From contig NZ_CP134706.1 in assembly GCF_038246755.1 (NCBI RefSeq), positions 1,488,001 to 1,552,000 of the forward strand: a stretch of 64,000 nt of DNA. Reading direction: 5' to 3'. Position numbers and translations under genes: made by a program. Numbering within the stretch: the first letter of the stretch is position 1; each line of letters starts with the position of its first letter. The notes under the pieces are model-generated. The model ran no database searches and was not told the DNA's origin. It was given only the letters and a program-made list of their open reading frames with translations. Source of the stretch: Micromonospora sp. FIMYZ51 (GTDB taxonomy: Bacteria; Actinomycetota; Actinomycetes; Mycobacteriales; Micromonosporaceae). Below are positions 1 to 7,463 of the stretch, in pieces.

Positions 1-1359
1 CCGGCCGCCACCGCCCGGGGTGTCATGGTCGTCAACGCCCCCACCTCCAACATCGTCTCCGCCGCCGAGCAGGCGGTCGCGCTGCTGCTCGCGGTCGCCC
101 GCAACACCGCAAGCGCCAGCGCCGCGCTCAAGGCGGGGGAGTGGAAGCGCTCGAAGTACACCGGCGTCGAGATCCAGGGCAAGACCGTCGGCGTGGTCGG
201 CCTCGGCCGCATCGGCGTGCTGTTCGCGCAGCGCATCGCCGCGTTCGGCACCCGGCTGATCGCGTACGACCCGTACATCCAGCCGGCCCGGGCCGCGCAG
301 CTCGGGGTACGCCTGGTCGGGCTGGAGGAGCTGCTGCGGGAGAGCGACTTCATCTCGATCCACCTGCCGAAGACCCCGGAGACCGTGGGCCTGATCGGTG
401 AGAAGGAACTGTCGATCGTCAAGCCGGGCGTACGGATCGTCAACGCCGCGCGCGGCGGCCTGATCGACGAGCAGGCCCTCGCCGACGCGCTCGCCGAGGG
501 CCGGGTCGGCGGTGCCGGGGTGGACGTGTACGCCAAGGAGCCCTGCACCTCCTCGCCGCTGTTCGCCTTCGACAACGTGGTGGCCACCCCGCACCTGGGC
601 GCCTCCACCGCCGAGGCGCAGGACAAGGCGGGTCTGGCCGTGGCGAAGAGCGTGAAGCTGGCGTTGCAGGGCGAATTCGTGCCGGACGCGGTGAACGTGC
701 AGGCCGGTGGCGTGGTCGCCGAGGACGTCCGCCCGCTGCTGCCGCTGGCCGAGAAGCTCGGCCGCGCCTTCACCGCGCTGGCCGGCGGCGTCGCCGCAAG
801 CGTCACCATCGAGGTGCGGGGCGAGATCGTCGACCACGACGTCTCGGTGCTCAAGCTCGCCGCGACCAAGGGGCTGTTCAGCTCGGTGGTCGAGGAGCAG
901 GTGACCTACGTCAACGCGCCGCACCTGGCCGCCCAGCGCGGGGTCGAGGTGACGCTGACCACGCAGACCGAGACCGTGGAGCACCCGGTCCTGGTGACCG
1001 TACGCGGCGCGCTGCCCGACGGCCGCACGGTGAGCGTCTCCGGCACGGTGACCCACGCCGGCAGCCGGGACCTGCTCAAGCTGACCGAGGTGGACGGCTT
1101 CGACGTGGAGATCGGCGCGGAGGGCATCCTGCTCTTCCTGCGCTACGCCGACCGTCCGGGGGTGGTCGGCACCGTGGGCACCCTGCTCGGTGAGGCCGGC
1201 ATCAACATCGCGGCGATGCAGGTGGCCCGGCGCGAGGCCGGCGGCGAGACGCTGATGACCCTCACCGTCGACCAGGCGCTCGGTGCGGACCTGCTCACCT
1301 CGGCCGCCGACTCCATCGGCGCGACCGCGGCCAGCGCGGCCGACCTGCGCGACGAGTAG
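1..1359 (+). CDS. serA: D-3-phosphoglycerate dehydrogenase, 5' end outside window
   Basis: Catalyses NAD-dependent oxidation of 3-phosphoglycerate, the first step of serine synthesis, in the cytoplasm. The frame is open from base 1 (452 residues visible), so roughly the first 80 residues of a protein normally about 530 long lie upstream. Visible in order are the Rossmann motif GVVGLGRIG (about base 190), the catalytic-region NAARGG (about 442) and ATPHLGAST (about 586), an intervening ASB-type domain, and a C-terminal ACT domain from about base 1120 (RPGVVGTVGTLLGEAGINIAAM split over this area). The ASB plus ACT arrangement is the long, actinobacterial type in which serine can bind the ACT domain. 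A strong hairpin follows the stop. Only the start is unknown. Confidence 0.95.
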   Translation, partial: PAATARGVMVVNAPTSNIVSAAEQAVALLLAVARNTASASAALKAGEWKRSKYTGVEIQGKTVGVVGLGRIGVLFAQRIAAFGTRLIAYDPYIQPARAAQLGVRLVGLEELLRESDFISIHLPKTPETVGLIGEKELSIVKPGVRIVNAARGGLIDEQALADALAEGRVGGAGVDVYAKEPCTSSPLFAFDNVVATPHLGASTAEAQDKAGLAVAKSVKLALQGEFVPDAVNVQAGGVVAEDVRPLLPLAEKLGRAFTALAGGVAASVTIEVRGEIVDHDVSVLKLAATKGLFSSVVEEQVTYVNAPHLAAQRGVEVTLTTQTETVEHPVLVTVRGALPDGRTVSVSGTVTHAGSRDLLKLTEVDGFDVEIGAEGILLFLRYADRPGVVGTVGTLLGEAGINIAAMQVARREAGGETLMTLTVDQALGADLLTSAADSIGATAASAADLRDE

Positions 1360-1376
1360 TCCACGCACGACCGGTA

Positions 1377-1402
1377 GGGGCCCGACCTCATGGTCGGGCC
1401 CC
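1377..1402 (+). terminator. Hairpin terminator after serA
   Basis: Perfect 11-bp stem GGGGCCCGACC / GGTCGGGCCCC around a TCAT loop, 17 nt past the serA stop and before the convergent gene ending at 1440. There is no T run, as is common in high-GC actinobacteria; it may work in both directions. Confidence 0.8.
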
Positions 1403-1439
1403 TCGTCGTCGCGCGGGGCTCTGCGGGCTGCCGCGCGGT

Positions 1440-1799
1440 TCAGCCGGGCAGGCGGGCTGCCGGCGGCGGATAGACCGAACCGTCCTGGGCGTCGAAGAGC
1501 ATCAGCCGACACTCACCGGCCAGCCGCTCGATGTCGAGCAGCACCTGATCGGCGCAGGCCGGATCCAGGTTCAGTTCGATGTGGTCGGCCGCCGTGTGCA
1601 GGGGCGTGACCGCCCAGGGGCTGCCCGGACCCGCCGCGCGCTCGGGGTAACTGGCGGTGATCGCCCGATAGAAGGCGACCAGTCGCGGGTCCGGTTGGCG
1701 CTGGAGGTGCTGGCCCTGCCGGCACCGCTGCACCGCCGCTCGCACGTCCTCGGGCGTCGCCCTGTCCGCCAGGGCCCACACGCTCAGATCGAAACTCAC
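1440..1799 (-). CDS. Conserved actinobacterial small protein, function unknown
   Basis: Encodes 119 residues starting at GTG (MSFDLSVWAL...). The opening MSFDL.VW with acidic and aromatic residues resembles short uncharacterised actinobacterial proteins I have seen in many genomes, but I cannot name a domain. It has no signal peptide, no membrane segment and no cysteine pair beyond C-x(n)-C in the C-terminal half. Convergent with serA. A much longer open frame continues upstream, but its extra residues are Arg/Gly/Pro-rich shadow sequence, so the GTG before the conserved-looking start was chosen. Function not inferred. Confidence 0.6.
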   Translation of the reverse strand: MSFDLSVWALADRATPEDVRAAVQRCRQGQHLQRQPDPRLVAFYRAITASYPERAAGPGSPWAVTPLHTAADHIELNLDPACADQVLLDIERLAGECRLMLFDAQDGSVYPPPAARLPG

Positions 1800-2043
1800 G
1801 GCGGACAGCGTGCCATCCGCACTTTCCCTTGTCGAAAACGCCCCGGCTGCCGGGTGGTCCAGGGTGGAACGGTGCCGGGATGTCCTGTGTGGACCCCTTG
1901 CCGTAAATCGCGTCAATTCGATAGCGTACGCAGGCGGTTGCTGGCCGCGCCCGTGGCGCCGGCCCGTCTTCGGGTGGCGAGGTTGACGCACCGGCCGACC
2001 AGTCCCGCACCCCTCGATTGCGCGAGCCACGCGCACTCGTCGC

Positions 2044-2087
2044 CGACCGGCCCCCACGGTCGTTGCCGCGACCGTGGGGGCCGATCG
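2044..2087 (-). terminator. Long hairpin in the 1800-2215 gap
   Basis: The 416-nt stretch 1800-2215 has no convincing gene. It holds a 14-bp perfect inverted repeat (2049-2062 with 2069-2082, GGCCCCCACGGTCG, 6-nt loop) extendable by further pairs to 2044/2087. It lies 130 nt past the apbE-like stop on the minus strand, so it is probably that gene's terminator. Nearby, CTGCTGCCGTCCG is directly repeated (about 2137-2170). Confidence 0.6.
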
Positions 2088-2215
2088 CTGCACTCGGCCG
2101 CAGTCGATCGTCGTCCGCGACACCCGTGCACATTTCTGCTGCCGTCCGGTCTCTGCTGCCGTCCGGCAGCGAGCGCCGATGCCGTCGGTGCGCCGGTGGG
2201 TGGGGTGTGTCGGCC

Positions 2216-3061
2216 TCAGCGGCGGGCGGCGAGCAGCACCCGGTACTCGGATCCGGGGCCGAACCAGTCCAGTCCGGCCGGGCCGGCGGCGTAGAGGGCG
2301 GTGGCGTAGGCGTCGGCCACCGCCAGATCCGGGCCGATCACGGTGGCGGCGACGAGTTGGTCGGCCGGTGCGCCGGTGTGCGGGTCCACCACGTGGCCCT
2401 GCCGGCCGGTGACCCCGGAGGTGCCGATCGCGCCGCTGGTCAGCTCCAATACCAGTGGCGCGCGTCGGCGGTCGGTCGGATGGTGTACCGCGACCCGCCA
2501 CGGGCCACCGTGCGCCGCGTGGCCGCGTACCGTCAGGTCGGCGCCGGTGAGCACGGCGTAGTCGTGGATGCCCGCGGCGCGCAACCGGGCCGCCGCTCGC
2601 TCGACGGCCCAGCCGCCGAGCAGGCCGCCGGGGTCGAACCCACCGGGCACGGCCCAGGCGTCGAACCAGCCGTCGGTGGCCGCCCGCATCGCGGCGCACC
2701 GGTCCACCAGGTCCGCCAGCGGCGGGTACGACTCCGGGCTGATCTCGCCCCGGCGCAGCCGGGACACCAGACTGTCCGGGCGGTTCGGGCCGTAGGTGAG
2801 GTCGATCGCCCGCAGTTCGGCCACCGCGTCGCGCAGTGCCTCGCCAGTGCCCCGCCGGCCGACCCACTCCGGCGCGTTCAGTAGCAGGGTGTACTCCGCG
2901 GTCGAGGTGCGTACGGTGTGCCGGACGGCGATCCGGTCCCCGGCTACCAGGCCGGACCGGTCCGGGCGCCGGTCACGGGTGCCCAGCCGCAGGTCGGGCC
3001 GACGGTAGCGGAAGGCGGCCGGATCCACCCAACGGGTTCGTGGCTGCTCGTCGGTCCACAT
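2216..3061 (-). CDS. ApbE-family FAD:protein FMN transferase
   Basis: 281 residues. ApbE proteins transfer FMN from FAD to a Ser/Thr of flavoprotein subunits using Mg2+. Seen here are GGFDPGGLLGGWAVE near residue 130 (the GG(x)nGxA-type segment), and SGAIGTSGVTGRQGHVVDP near 210-230, matching the ATSG...HIIDP-type nucleotide and metal motif of the family. Unlike many ApbE proteins it shows no N-terminal signal peptide or lipobox, so a cytoplasmic location is likely. The ATG at 3061 has a good upstream GGGAGGGAC ribosome site. No partner flavoprotein (Nqr, Rnf, NosR) is visible here. Divergent from leuB. Confidence 0.82.
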   Translation of the reverse strand: MWTDEQPRTRWVDPAAFRYRRPDLRLGTRDRRPDRSGLVAGDRIAVRHTVRTSTAEYTLLLNAPEWVGRRGTGEALRDAVAELRAIDLTYGPNRPDSLVSRLRRGEISPESYPPLADLVDRCAAMRAATDGWFDAWAVPGGFDPGGLLGGWAVERAAARLRAAGIHDYAVLTGADLTVRGHAAHGGPWRVAVHHPTDRRRAPLVLELTSGAIGTSGVTGRQGHVVDPHTGAPADQLVAATVIGPDLAVADAYATALYAAGPAGLDWFGPGSEYRVLLAARR

Positions 3062-3192
3062 CGCCTCGTCCCTCCCTCGACGTTCCGCCACGCCGTCGTG
3101 GTGGTCGCCCCCCGGGCCAGCCGGCCCGTCGAGGATCACGCTAGGCAGCGCAGATGACCGCTGCATGAATGCGTGCTGGGATTCTGCTGTGC

Positions 3193-3216
3193 GTTCCGCT
3201 TCCCGAAAAGTGGAAC
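3193..3216. promoter_or_regulatory. Inverted repeat between apbE-like gene and leuB
   Basis: GTTCCGCTT ... AAGTGGAAC, nine positions with one wobble, in the 218-nt divergent gap. It could be an operator or a leader hairpin for leuB. A TACCGT hexamer at about 3244-3249 is a possible leuB -10. No known regulator motif was recognised. Confidence 0.35.
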
Positions 3217-3279
3217 ATTCGTACCGGGACGCGGGACGGCAGCGTACCGTCGAGCCACACGAGCGAAGGAGCTGACGAC

Positions 3280-4311
3280 GTGGCACGGATCGCGGTGGTG
3301 GCCGGGGACGGGATCGGACCTGAGGTGGTCGCGGAGGCCCGCAAGGTCATTGACGCGGTGCTGCCCGGGGTCGAGGCCACCGAGTACGACCTCGGTGCGG
3401 CACGTTACCACCGCACCGGCGAGGTGCTGCCCGACTCCGTGCTGACCGAGCTGGCCGGGCACGACGCCATCCTGCTCGGTGCCGTCGGCGACCCGACCGT
3501 CCCGCCCGGTGTGCTGGAGCGGGGCCTGCTGCTGAAGCTGCGCTTCGCCTTCGACCAGTACGTCAACCTCCGGCCGTCGCGGCTCTGGCCGGGCGTGTCC
3601 AGCCCGCTGGCCACCGTCAAGTCGGGCGAGGTCGACCTGGTGGTCGTCCGGGAGGGCACCGAGGGGCTCTACGCGGGGGCCGGCGGTGCGCTGCACCGGG
3701 GCACCCCCGCCGAGATCGCCACCGAGGAGAGCCTGAACACCCGGCACGGAGTCCAGCGGGTGGTCCGGGACGCCTTCGCCCGCGCCAAGCGGCGCGAGCG
3801 GCGCAAGGTGACCCTGGTGCACAAGACCAACGTGCTCACCCACGCCGGCTCGCTGTGGGCCCGCACCTTCGAGGCGGTAGCCGCCGAGCACCCCGACGTG
3901 GCCACCGAGTACCAGCACGTCGACGCCGCCGCGATGTTCCTGGTGACCCAGCCCCAGCGCTACGACGTGGTGGTCACCGACAACCTCTTCGGCGACATCC
4001 TGACCGACATCGCCGCCGCGGTGACCGGCGGGATCGGGCTGGCCGCCAGCGGCAGCATCAACCCCGACGGGGCGTACCCGTCGATGTTCGAGCCGGTGCA
4101 CGGCTCCGCGCCGGACATCGCCGGTCGCGGGGTGGCCGACCCGGTCGCCGCCATCCTCTCCGGCGCGCTGCTGCTCGACCAGCTCGGGCACGCCGACGCC
4201 GCGGCCCGGATCACCGCCGCGGTCAGCGCGGAGCTGGCCGCCCGCGGCCCGGCGGCGACTCTGCGTACCGCCGAGGTAGGCGACCGGATCGCGGCGCAGG
4301 TAGCCGGCTGA
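3280..4311 (+). CDS. leuB: 3-isopropylmalate dehydrogenase
   Basis: 343 residues. Oxidatively decarboxylates 3-isopropylmalate to 2-ketoisocaproate in leucine synthesis, using NAD and Mg2+/Mn2+. The N-terminal [14 protein letters not shown], substrate-binding [21 protein letters not shown] region (Arg residues), [17 protein letters not shown], the metal-binding [12 protein letters not shown] and the adenine-side [10 protein letters not shown] are all present in order. Length matches the short actinobacterial LeuB type. GTG at 3280 is chosen because AAGGAG at 3266-3271 sits 8 nt upstream; an earlier ATG at 3169 would add a non-conserved, low-complexity extension. Followed after 194 nt by ilvE. 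Confidence 0.95.
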   Translation: MARIAVVAGDGIGPEVVAEARKVIDAVLPGVEATEYDLGAARYHRTGEVLPDSVLTELAGHDAILLGAVGDPTVPPGVLERGLLLKLRFAFDQYVNLRPSRLWPGVSSPLATVKSGEVDLVVVREGTEGLYAGAGGALHRGTPAEIATEESLNTRHGVQRVVRDAFARAKRRERRKVTLVHKTNVLTHAGSLWARTFEAVAAEHPDVATEYQHVDAAAMFLVTQPQRYDVVVTDNLFGDILTDIAAAVTGGIGLAASGSINPDGAYPSMFEPVHGSAPDIAGRGVADPVAAILSGALLLDQLGHADAAARITAAVSAELAARGPAATLRTAEVGDRIAAQVAG

Positions 4312-4505
4312 GCCGACGCGCCGCCGGTGAGCTTCGAGTGGCGGGCCGCCGCCGTCGGTGGCCTGCTCCGCCGGCTACCGGCCGTCGTCTTCCTACCGAC
4401 CGGTCGACCTACCCGCTGAACGACCGTTCGGGGTAAGTTTTCTGGCACATACGTTTCCGGTGTGCGGCTGCGCGCATGCCGTGGTCCCTCAGGGAGGTCA
4501 GCGCG

Positions 4506-5603
4506 ATGAGCGGTGGTGACAAGATCGACTTCGAGATCCGTCCGAATCCCGCGCCGGTATCCGCCACCGACCGGGCCGCCCTGCTGGCCAACCCCGGGTT
4601 CGGTCGGGTCTTCACCGACCACATGGTCACTATCCGCTACGCCGAGGGCAAGGGCTGGTACGACGCCCGGGTCGAGGCTCGTGCGCCGATCCCGATGGAT
4701 CCGGCCAGTGCCGTGCTGCACTATGCGCAGGAGATCTTCGAGGGGATGAAGGCGTACCGCGCCGCCGACGGCGGGGTGACCATGTTCCGCCCGTACGCCA
4801 ACGCGGCCCGCTTCAACACCTCCGCCGCCCGGATGGCGATGCCGGAGCTGCCGGAGGAGACCTTCGTCGACTCGCTGCGCCGGCTGATCGAGATCGACCG
4901 CGAGTGGATCCCCGACGGCGAGGACGGCAGCCTCTACCTGCGGCCGTTCATGTTCGCCAGCGAGGTCTTCCTCGGCGTCCGACCGGCGAACGAGTACCTC
5001 TACGCGGTGATCGCCTCACCGGTGGGCGCGTACTTCGCCGGCGGGGTCAAGCCGGTCACGGTCTGGGTCTCGCCCGACTACACCCGGGCCGCGCCGGGCG
5101 GCACCGGTGCGGCCAAGTGCGGCGGCAACTACGCCGCCTCGCTGGCCGCCCAGGCCCAGGCCATCGAGCACGGCTGCGACCAGGTGGTCTTCCTGGACGC
5201 GGTGGAGCGCAGCTACGTCGACGAGCTGGGCGGGATGAACATCTTCTTCGTCTACGACGACGGCTCGATCGCCACCCCGCCGCTGACCGGCACCATCCTG
5301 CCCGGCATCACCCGGGAGTCGGTGATCGCCTTGGCCGAGGCGACCGGGCACCAGGTGCAGGAGCGGCCGGTGAGCTTCGCCGAGTGGCAGGCCGACGCCG
5401 CCAGCGGTCGGCTCCGCGAGGTCTTCGCCTGCGGCACCGCCGCGGTGATCACCCCGATCGGCGGGGTGCGCTTCCCCGACGGTGAGTTCGCCGTGGCCGG
5501 CGGCGAGCCCGGCACGATCACCATGGCCCTGCGCCAGCAGCTGATCGACCTCCAGCGCGGCAAGGCCGCCGACCCCCACAACTGGGTGCACCGCATCTTC
5601 TGA
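4506..5603 (+). CDS. ilvE: Branched-chain amino acid aminotransferase
   Basis: 365 residues. PLP-dependent last step of Leu/Ile/Val synthesis, with glutamate as amino donor. The fold-type IV signature is clear: the PLP lysine in GAAKCGGNYAAS, the VDELGGMNIFFV segment containing the cofactor-binding Glu, and GTAAVITPIGG near the C-terminus. Start ATG 4506 has AGGGAGGT at 4491-4498; the in-frame ATG at 4476 would lack a good ribosome site. Sits in the leuB-ilvE-cimA neighbourhood but is separated by 194 nt from leuB, so it probably has its own promoter in the AT-richer stretch 4430-4465. Confidence 0.95.
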   Translation: MSGGDKIDFEIRPNPAPVSATDRAALLANPGFGRVFTDHMVTIRYAEGKGWYDARVEARAPIPMDPASAVLHYAQEIFEGMKAYRAADGGVTMFRPYANAARFNTSAARMAMPELPEETFVDSLRRLIEIDREWIPDGEDGSLYLRPFMFASEVFLGVRPANEYLYAVIASPVGAYFAGGVKPVTVWVSPDYTRAAPGGTGAAKCGGNYAASLAAQAQAIEHGCDQVVFLDAVERSYVDELGGMNIFFVYDDGSIATPPLTGTILPGITRESVIALAEATGHQVQERPVSFAEWQADAASGRLREVFACGTAAVITPIGGVRFPDGEFAVAGGEPGTITMALRQQLIDLQRGKAADPHNWVHRIF

Positions 5604-5606
5604 GGT

Positions 5607-5661
5607 GTAAGGAAGGGCCCCTTCTTAACGTCTGAGGTAGAGAAGGGGCCCCCTATTAACG
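5607..5661 (+). repeat. Bipartite GGGCCC interspersed repeat, copy A
   Basis: Two half-units of the form (A)GGAAGGGCCCCTTNTTAACG, one at about 5610-5630 and a second (GAAGGGGCCCCCTATTAACG) at about 5642-5661, separated by about 10 nt. Same architecture as copies at 40866, 41465 and 45427. Starts 3 nt after the ilvE stop. Confidence 0.85.
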
Positions 5662-5662
5662 C

Positions 5663-5730
5663 CTCGGCTCGCCTGAGCTCGGCTCGCCTGAGCTCGGCTC
5701 GCCTGAGCTCGGCTCGCCTGAGCTCGGCTC
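5663..5730 (+). repeat. 15-bp tandem repeat
   Basis: Four exact copies of CTCGGCTCGCCTGAG (5663-5722) plus a partial fifth, directly abutting the interspersed repeat copy A, in the gap between convergent ilvE and the phosphatase gene. Confidence 0.9.
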
Positions 5731-5766
5731 GGCTCGGCTGGCTCGGCCGGGGCTTCGTCAGCGGCG

Positions 5767-6507
5767 CTAGTCGAGCAGGTGGGTGCGGAGCGCGGCGAGC
5801 TGGCCGTCGGTGACCCCGGCGTGCCGGAGGTAGCCCTCGACGGAGCCGTGCCCCTCGCGGATCTCCGCCAGGAAGAGCAGCATCGTCTCCGCCGGCGAGG
5901 CGAGGAAGGGTGGCGGCACCTCCGGGGCGTCCGGGAAGGTGGCGGTGACCCAGGCGCTGAAGCGCTGCGATGCCTCGGCGGTCAGCGCGTAGTCCGCCGC
6001 GATGTCCGCGTCCTCGACGCCGAGCGCGGAGAGCGTCAGGCCGCAGACGATGCCGGTACGGTCCTTGCCCGCGACGCAGTGCACCACCACCGGTGCGTTG
6101 GCGCTGTCCGCGATCAGGCCGATCGCCTGGGCCAGCCCGGCGGTGCCGGTACGGGCCAGGTCGGCGTACCGGTCGGCGAGGTAGCGGGCGAGGTCACCGC
6201 CCGACTGGTACGGCTGCTGGCTCCAGTCCGCGTGCTCGGGGTGGATGTGCCGGTAGCTCAGCCCGTCGAAGTCGGGGACCCGGCCGTCCCGCTCGACCTC
6301 GGTCGGGCGGCGCAGGTCGATGACGGTCCGTACGCCGAGCGACGTGAAGACGTCCCGGTCGGCGTCGTTGATGCGGTGCAGCGAGTCGGAGCGGTAGAGG
6401 CGGCCGGTGCGGACGGTGCGGCCGTCCCGGCTGCGGTAGCCGCCGACATCGCGGAAGTTGAAGGTCGTGGCGAACGGGATCCTGCGGGTTACCTCGGTGG
6501 CGTCCAC
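5767..6507 (-). CDS. Tyrosine-protein phosphatase family (DSP/PTP-like)
   Basis: 246 residues. The P-loop HCVAGKDRTG is the CX5R phosphatase signature of the bacterial Tyr/Ser phosphatase group that includes MptpB of Mycobacterium tuberculosis; the early FNFRDVGGY, RTGRLYRSDSL and VIDLRRPTE segments are also typical of that group. The GKDRT form has been linked to phosphoinositide or dual-specificity activity; that is family knowledge, not shown here. No signal peptide. GTG 6507 is chosen because TACCGT lies exactly 6 nt upstream (leaderless arrangement). The longer frame upstream runs into a terminator-like hairpin. Confidence 0.85.
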   Translation of the reverse strand: MDATEVTRRIPFATTFNFRDVGGYRSRDGRTVRTGRLYRSDSLHRINDADRDVFTSLGVRTVIDLRRPTEVERDGRVPDFDGLSYRHIHPEHADWSQQPYQSGGDLARYLADRYADLARTGTAGLAQAIGLIADSANAPVVVHCVAGKDRTGIVCGLTLSALGVEDADIAADYALTAEASQRFSAWVTATFPDAPEVPPPFLASPAETMLLFLAEIREGHGSVEGYLRHAGVTDGQLAALRTHLLD

Positions 6508-6513
6508 CCTGAC

Positions 6514-6519
6514 ACGGTA
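6514..6519 (-). promoter_or_regulatory. -10 box of a leaderless transcript
   Basis: TACCGT ends 6 nt before GTG 6507; no Shine-Dalgarno sequence lies between. The upstream hairpin at 6521-6549 would separate this promoter from the next gene. Confidence 0.55.
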
Positions 6520-6520
6520 G

Positions 6521-6549
6521 CGGCCGGTGGGGCGGTGCCCCACCGGCCG
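6521..6549 (-). terminator. Strong hairpin between PRC-barrel and phosphatase genes
   Basis: Perfect 12-bp stem CGGCCGGTGGGG / CCCCACCGGCCG with a 5-nt loop. It lies downstream of the minus-strand PRC-barrel gene and just upstream of the phosphatase -10 box. Confidence 0.7.
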
Positions 6550-6561
6550 TCGCGCTCTCCC

Positions 6562-6690
6562 GCCGAAAGCTGCTCCATCGCGGAAGCGTCGGGCTGCCCC
6601 GCCGAAAGCTGGCGGGAAGCTGTCGGGCTCCGCCGCCGAAAGTCGCTCCAGCGCGGGGAAGCTGTCGGGCTGTCCCGCCGGAGCAGGTGG
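6562..6690. repeat. Degenerate repeats in the 6550-6702 gap
   Basis: GCCGAAAGCTG occurs at 6562 and 6601 with a near copy at 6635, alternating with GTCGGGCT-containing blocks (about 6588, 6623, 6664). No coding sense was seen. Confidence 0.5.
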
Positions 6691-6702
6691 CGGAGATTCA
6701 GG

Positions 6703-7161
6703 TCACCGCAGGTTGCCGGGCGGGGTGGCGGCGTACGTGTCGGAGTAGTAACCGCCCAGCTTGTCGCGGTACGCGGGGTCGGCGGCCGTCTCGTCGTACT
6801 CCGGCGCGGCCTTGATCTGGTCCTTGTTGCGGTCCACGTAGACCTTCTGCTCCTCGTGGTCCACGTGGTTCACGGTGCCGGCCGGCAGCATGACCTTCTT
6901 GCCGAAGATCCAAGGGCCGGTGTCGACCACCAGGTAGCTGCCGTTGACCTCGTTGCTGTCACTGTCGATCTTGCCGATCGAGCCGTCGGTGGCCTCGACC
7001 TTGTAGCCGATCAGGGTGCTGCCGGCGACGCCGGCCTCGTCCCGGTAGCTCCAGGGGTCGAAGTTGCCGGTGGGCGCGCCGCCCATGACAACCCCCTGGT
7101 CGACGCCGCGAAGGGCCGGGTCGGGCGTGGCCTGCGTGGTGTTCTGGTTGAGCTTGTCCAT
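6703..7161 (-). CDS. PRC-barrel domain protein
   Basis: 152 residues. The central part (about 45-110: GSTLIGYKVEATDGSIGKID, YLVVDTGPWIFGKKVMLPAG) fits the PRC-barrel fold, a small beta barrel also found in RimM and photosynthetic reaction-centre H subunits. The N-terminal 40 residues are polar and probably disordered; the C-terminal tail is Tyr/Asp/Pro-rich. No signal peptide or membrane segment. ATG 7161 has AGGAGAG at a good distance. Stand-alone PRC-barrel proteins are frequent in actinobacteria and often stress-linked; their partner is unknown. Confidence 0.8.
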   Translation of the reverse strand: MDKLNQNTTQATPDPALRGVDQGVVMGGAPTGNFDPWSYRDEAGVAGSTLIGYKVEATDGSIGKIDSDSNEVNGSYLVVDTGPWIFGKKVMLPAGTVNHVDHEEQKVYVDRNKDQIKAAPEYDETAADPAYRDKLGGYYSDTYAATPPGNLR

Positions 7162-7337
7162 GGGAATCTCTCCTGCCTCGACTGCGTGAGTCGTCTCGGA
7201 GGAACGTGCTTCCTTGTCCCGAAAACTCCTACCCCGCCCGGCGGGTCCTACACACCCGGTCCGACCACGCGCGGGTGTCGTCCCGACATGTGGATTCCGC
7301 CTCCCAGAACCCCCCGTGAGGTGGCAGAGTGCAGAAC

Positions 7338-7370
7338 GTGACAAGCACCGCCCGCATTATTGGCAACTAG
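7338..7370 (+). CDS. cimA leader peptide (attenuation)
   Basis: GTG-initiated 10-codon reading frame, peptide MTSTARIIGN, ending TAG at 7368. It contains two adjacent ATT isoleucine codons (7356-7361), the rare Ile codon in this GC-rich genome. The stop codon abuts a hairpin (7370-7399) and an intrinsic terminator (7401-7429) ahead of cimA, a gene for the isoleucine pathway. This is the layout of ribosome-mediated transcription attenuation. No ribosome site precedes GTG, and CAGAGT lies 7 nt upstream, so the transcript may be leaderless. Confidence 0.75.
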   Translation: MTSTARIIGN

Positions 7371-7399
7371 CGCGCCGGCCTTCCCTCCGCCGAGCGCGC
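7370..7399 (+). promoter_or_regulatory. Attenuator pause hairpin before cimA
   Basis: GCGCGCCGGC (7370-7379) pairs with GCCG-A-GCGCGC (7389-7399), ten pairs with one bulged A, starting at the last base of the leader stop codon. Its loop and right edge hold CCCTCCGC (7383-7390), which can instead pair with GCGGGGGG (7415-7422), giving an antiterminator that would destroy the terminator. Confidence 0.65.
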
Positions 7400-7400
7400 A

Positions 7401-7429
7401 GACCTCCCGCAGCCGCGGGGGGTCTTTTT
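7401..7429 (+). terminator. Intrinsic terminator of the cimA attenuator
   Basis: GACCTCCCGC (7401-7410), AGCC loop, GCGGGGGGTC (7415-7424; one G-U pair), followed at once by TTTTT (7425-7429). It lies 34 nt before the cimA start, so termination would be premature rather than end-of-gene. T runs like this are scarce in the window. Confidence 0.85.
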
Positions 7430-7463
7430 GTTGCGCTGGCCGGTGCCTGACGAAGGGATCTCC

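Noticed and set aside
4418..4429. GAACGACCGTTC, a match to the GAAC-N4-GTTC LexA-type SOS box upstream of ilvE
   Set aside because: About one such 8-fixed-base match is expected by chance in 64 kb, the flanks are not ideal, and ilvE is not an SOS gene.
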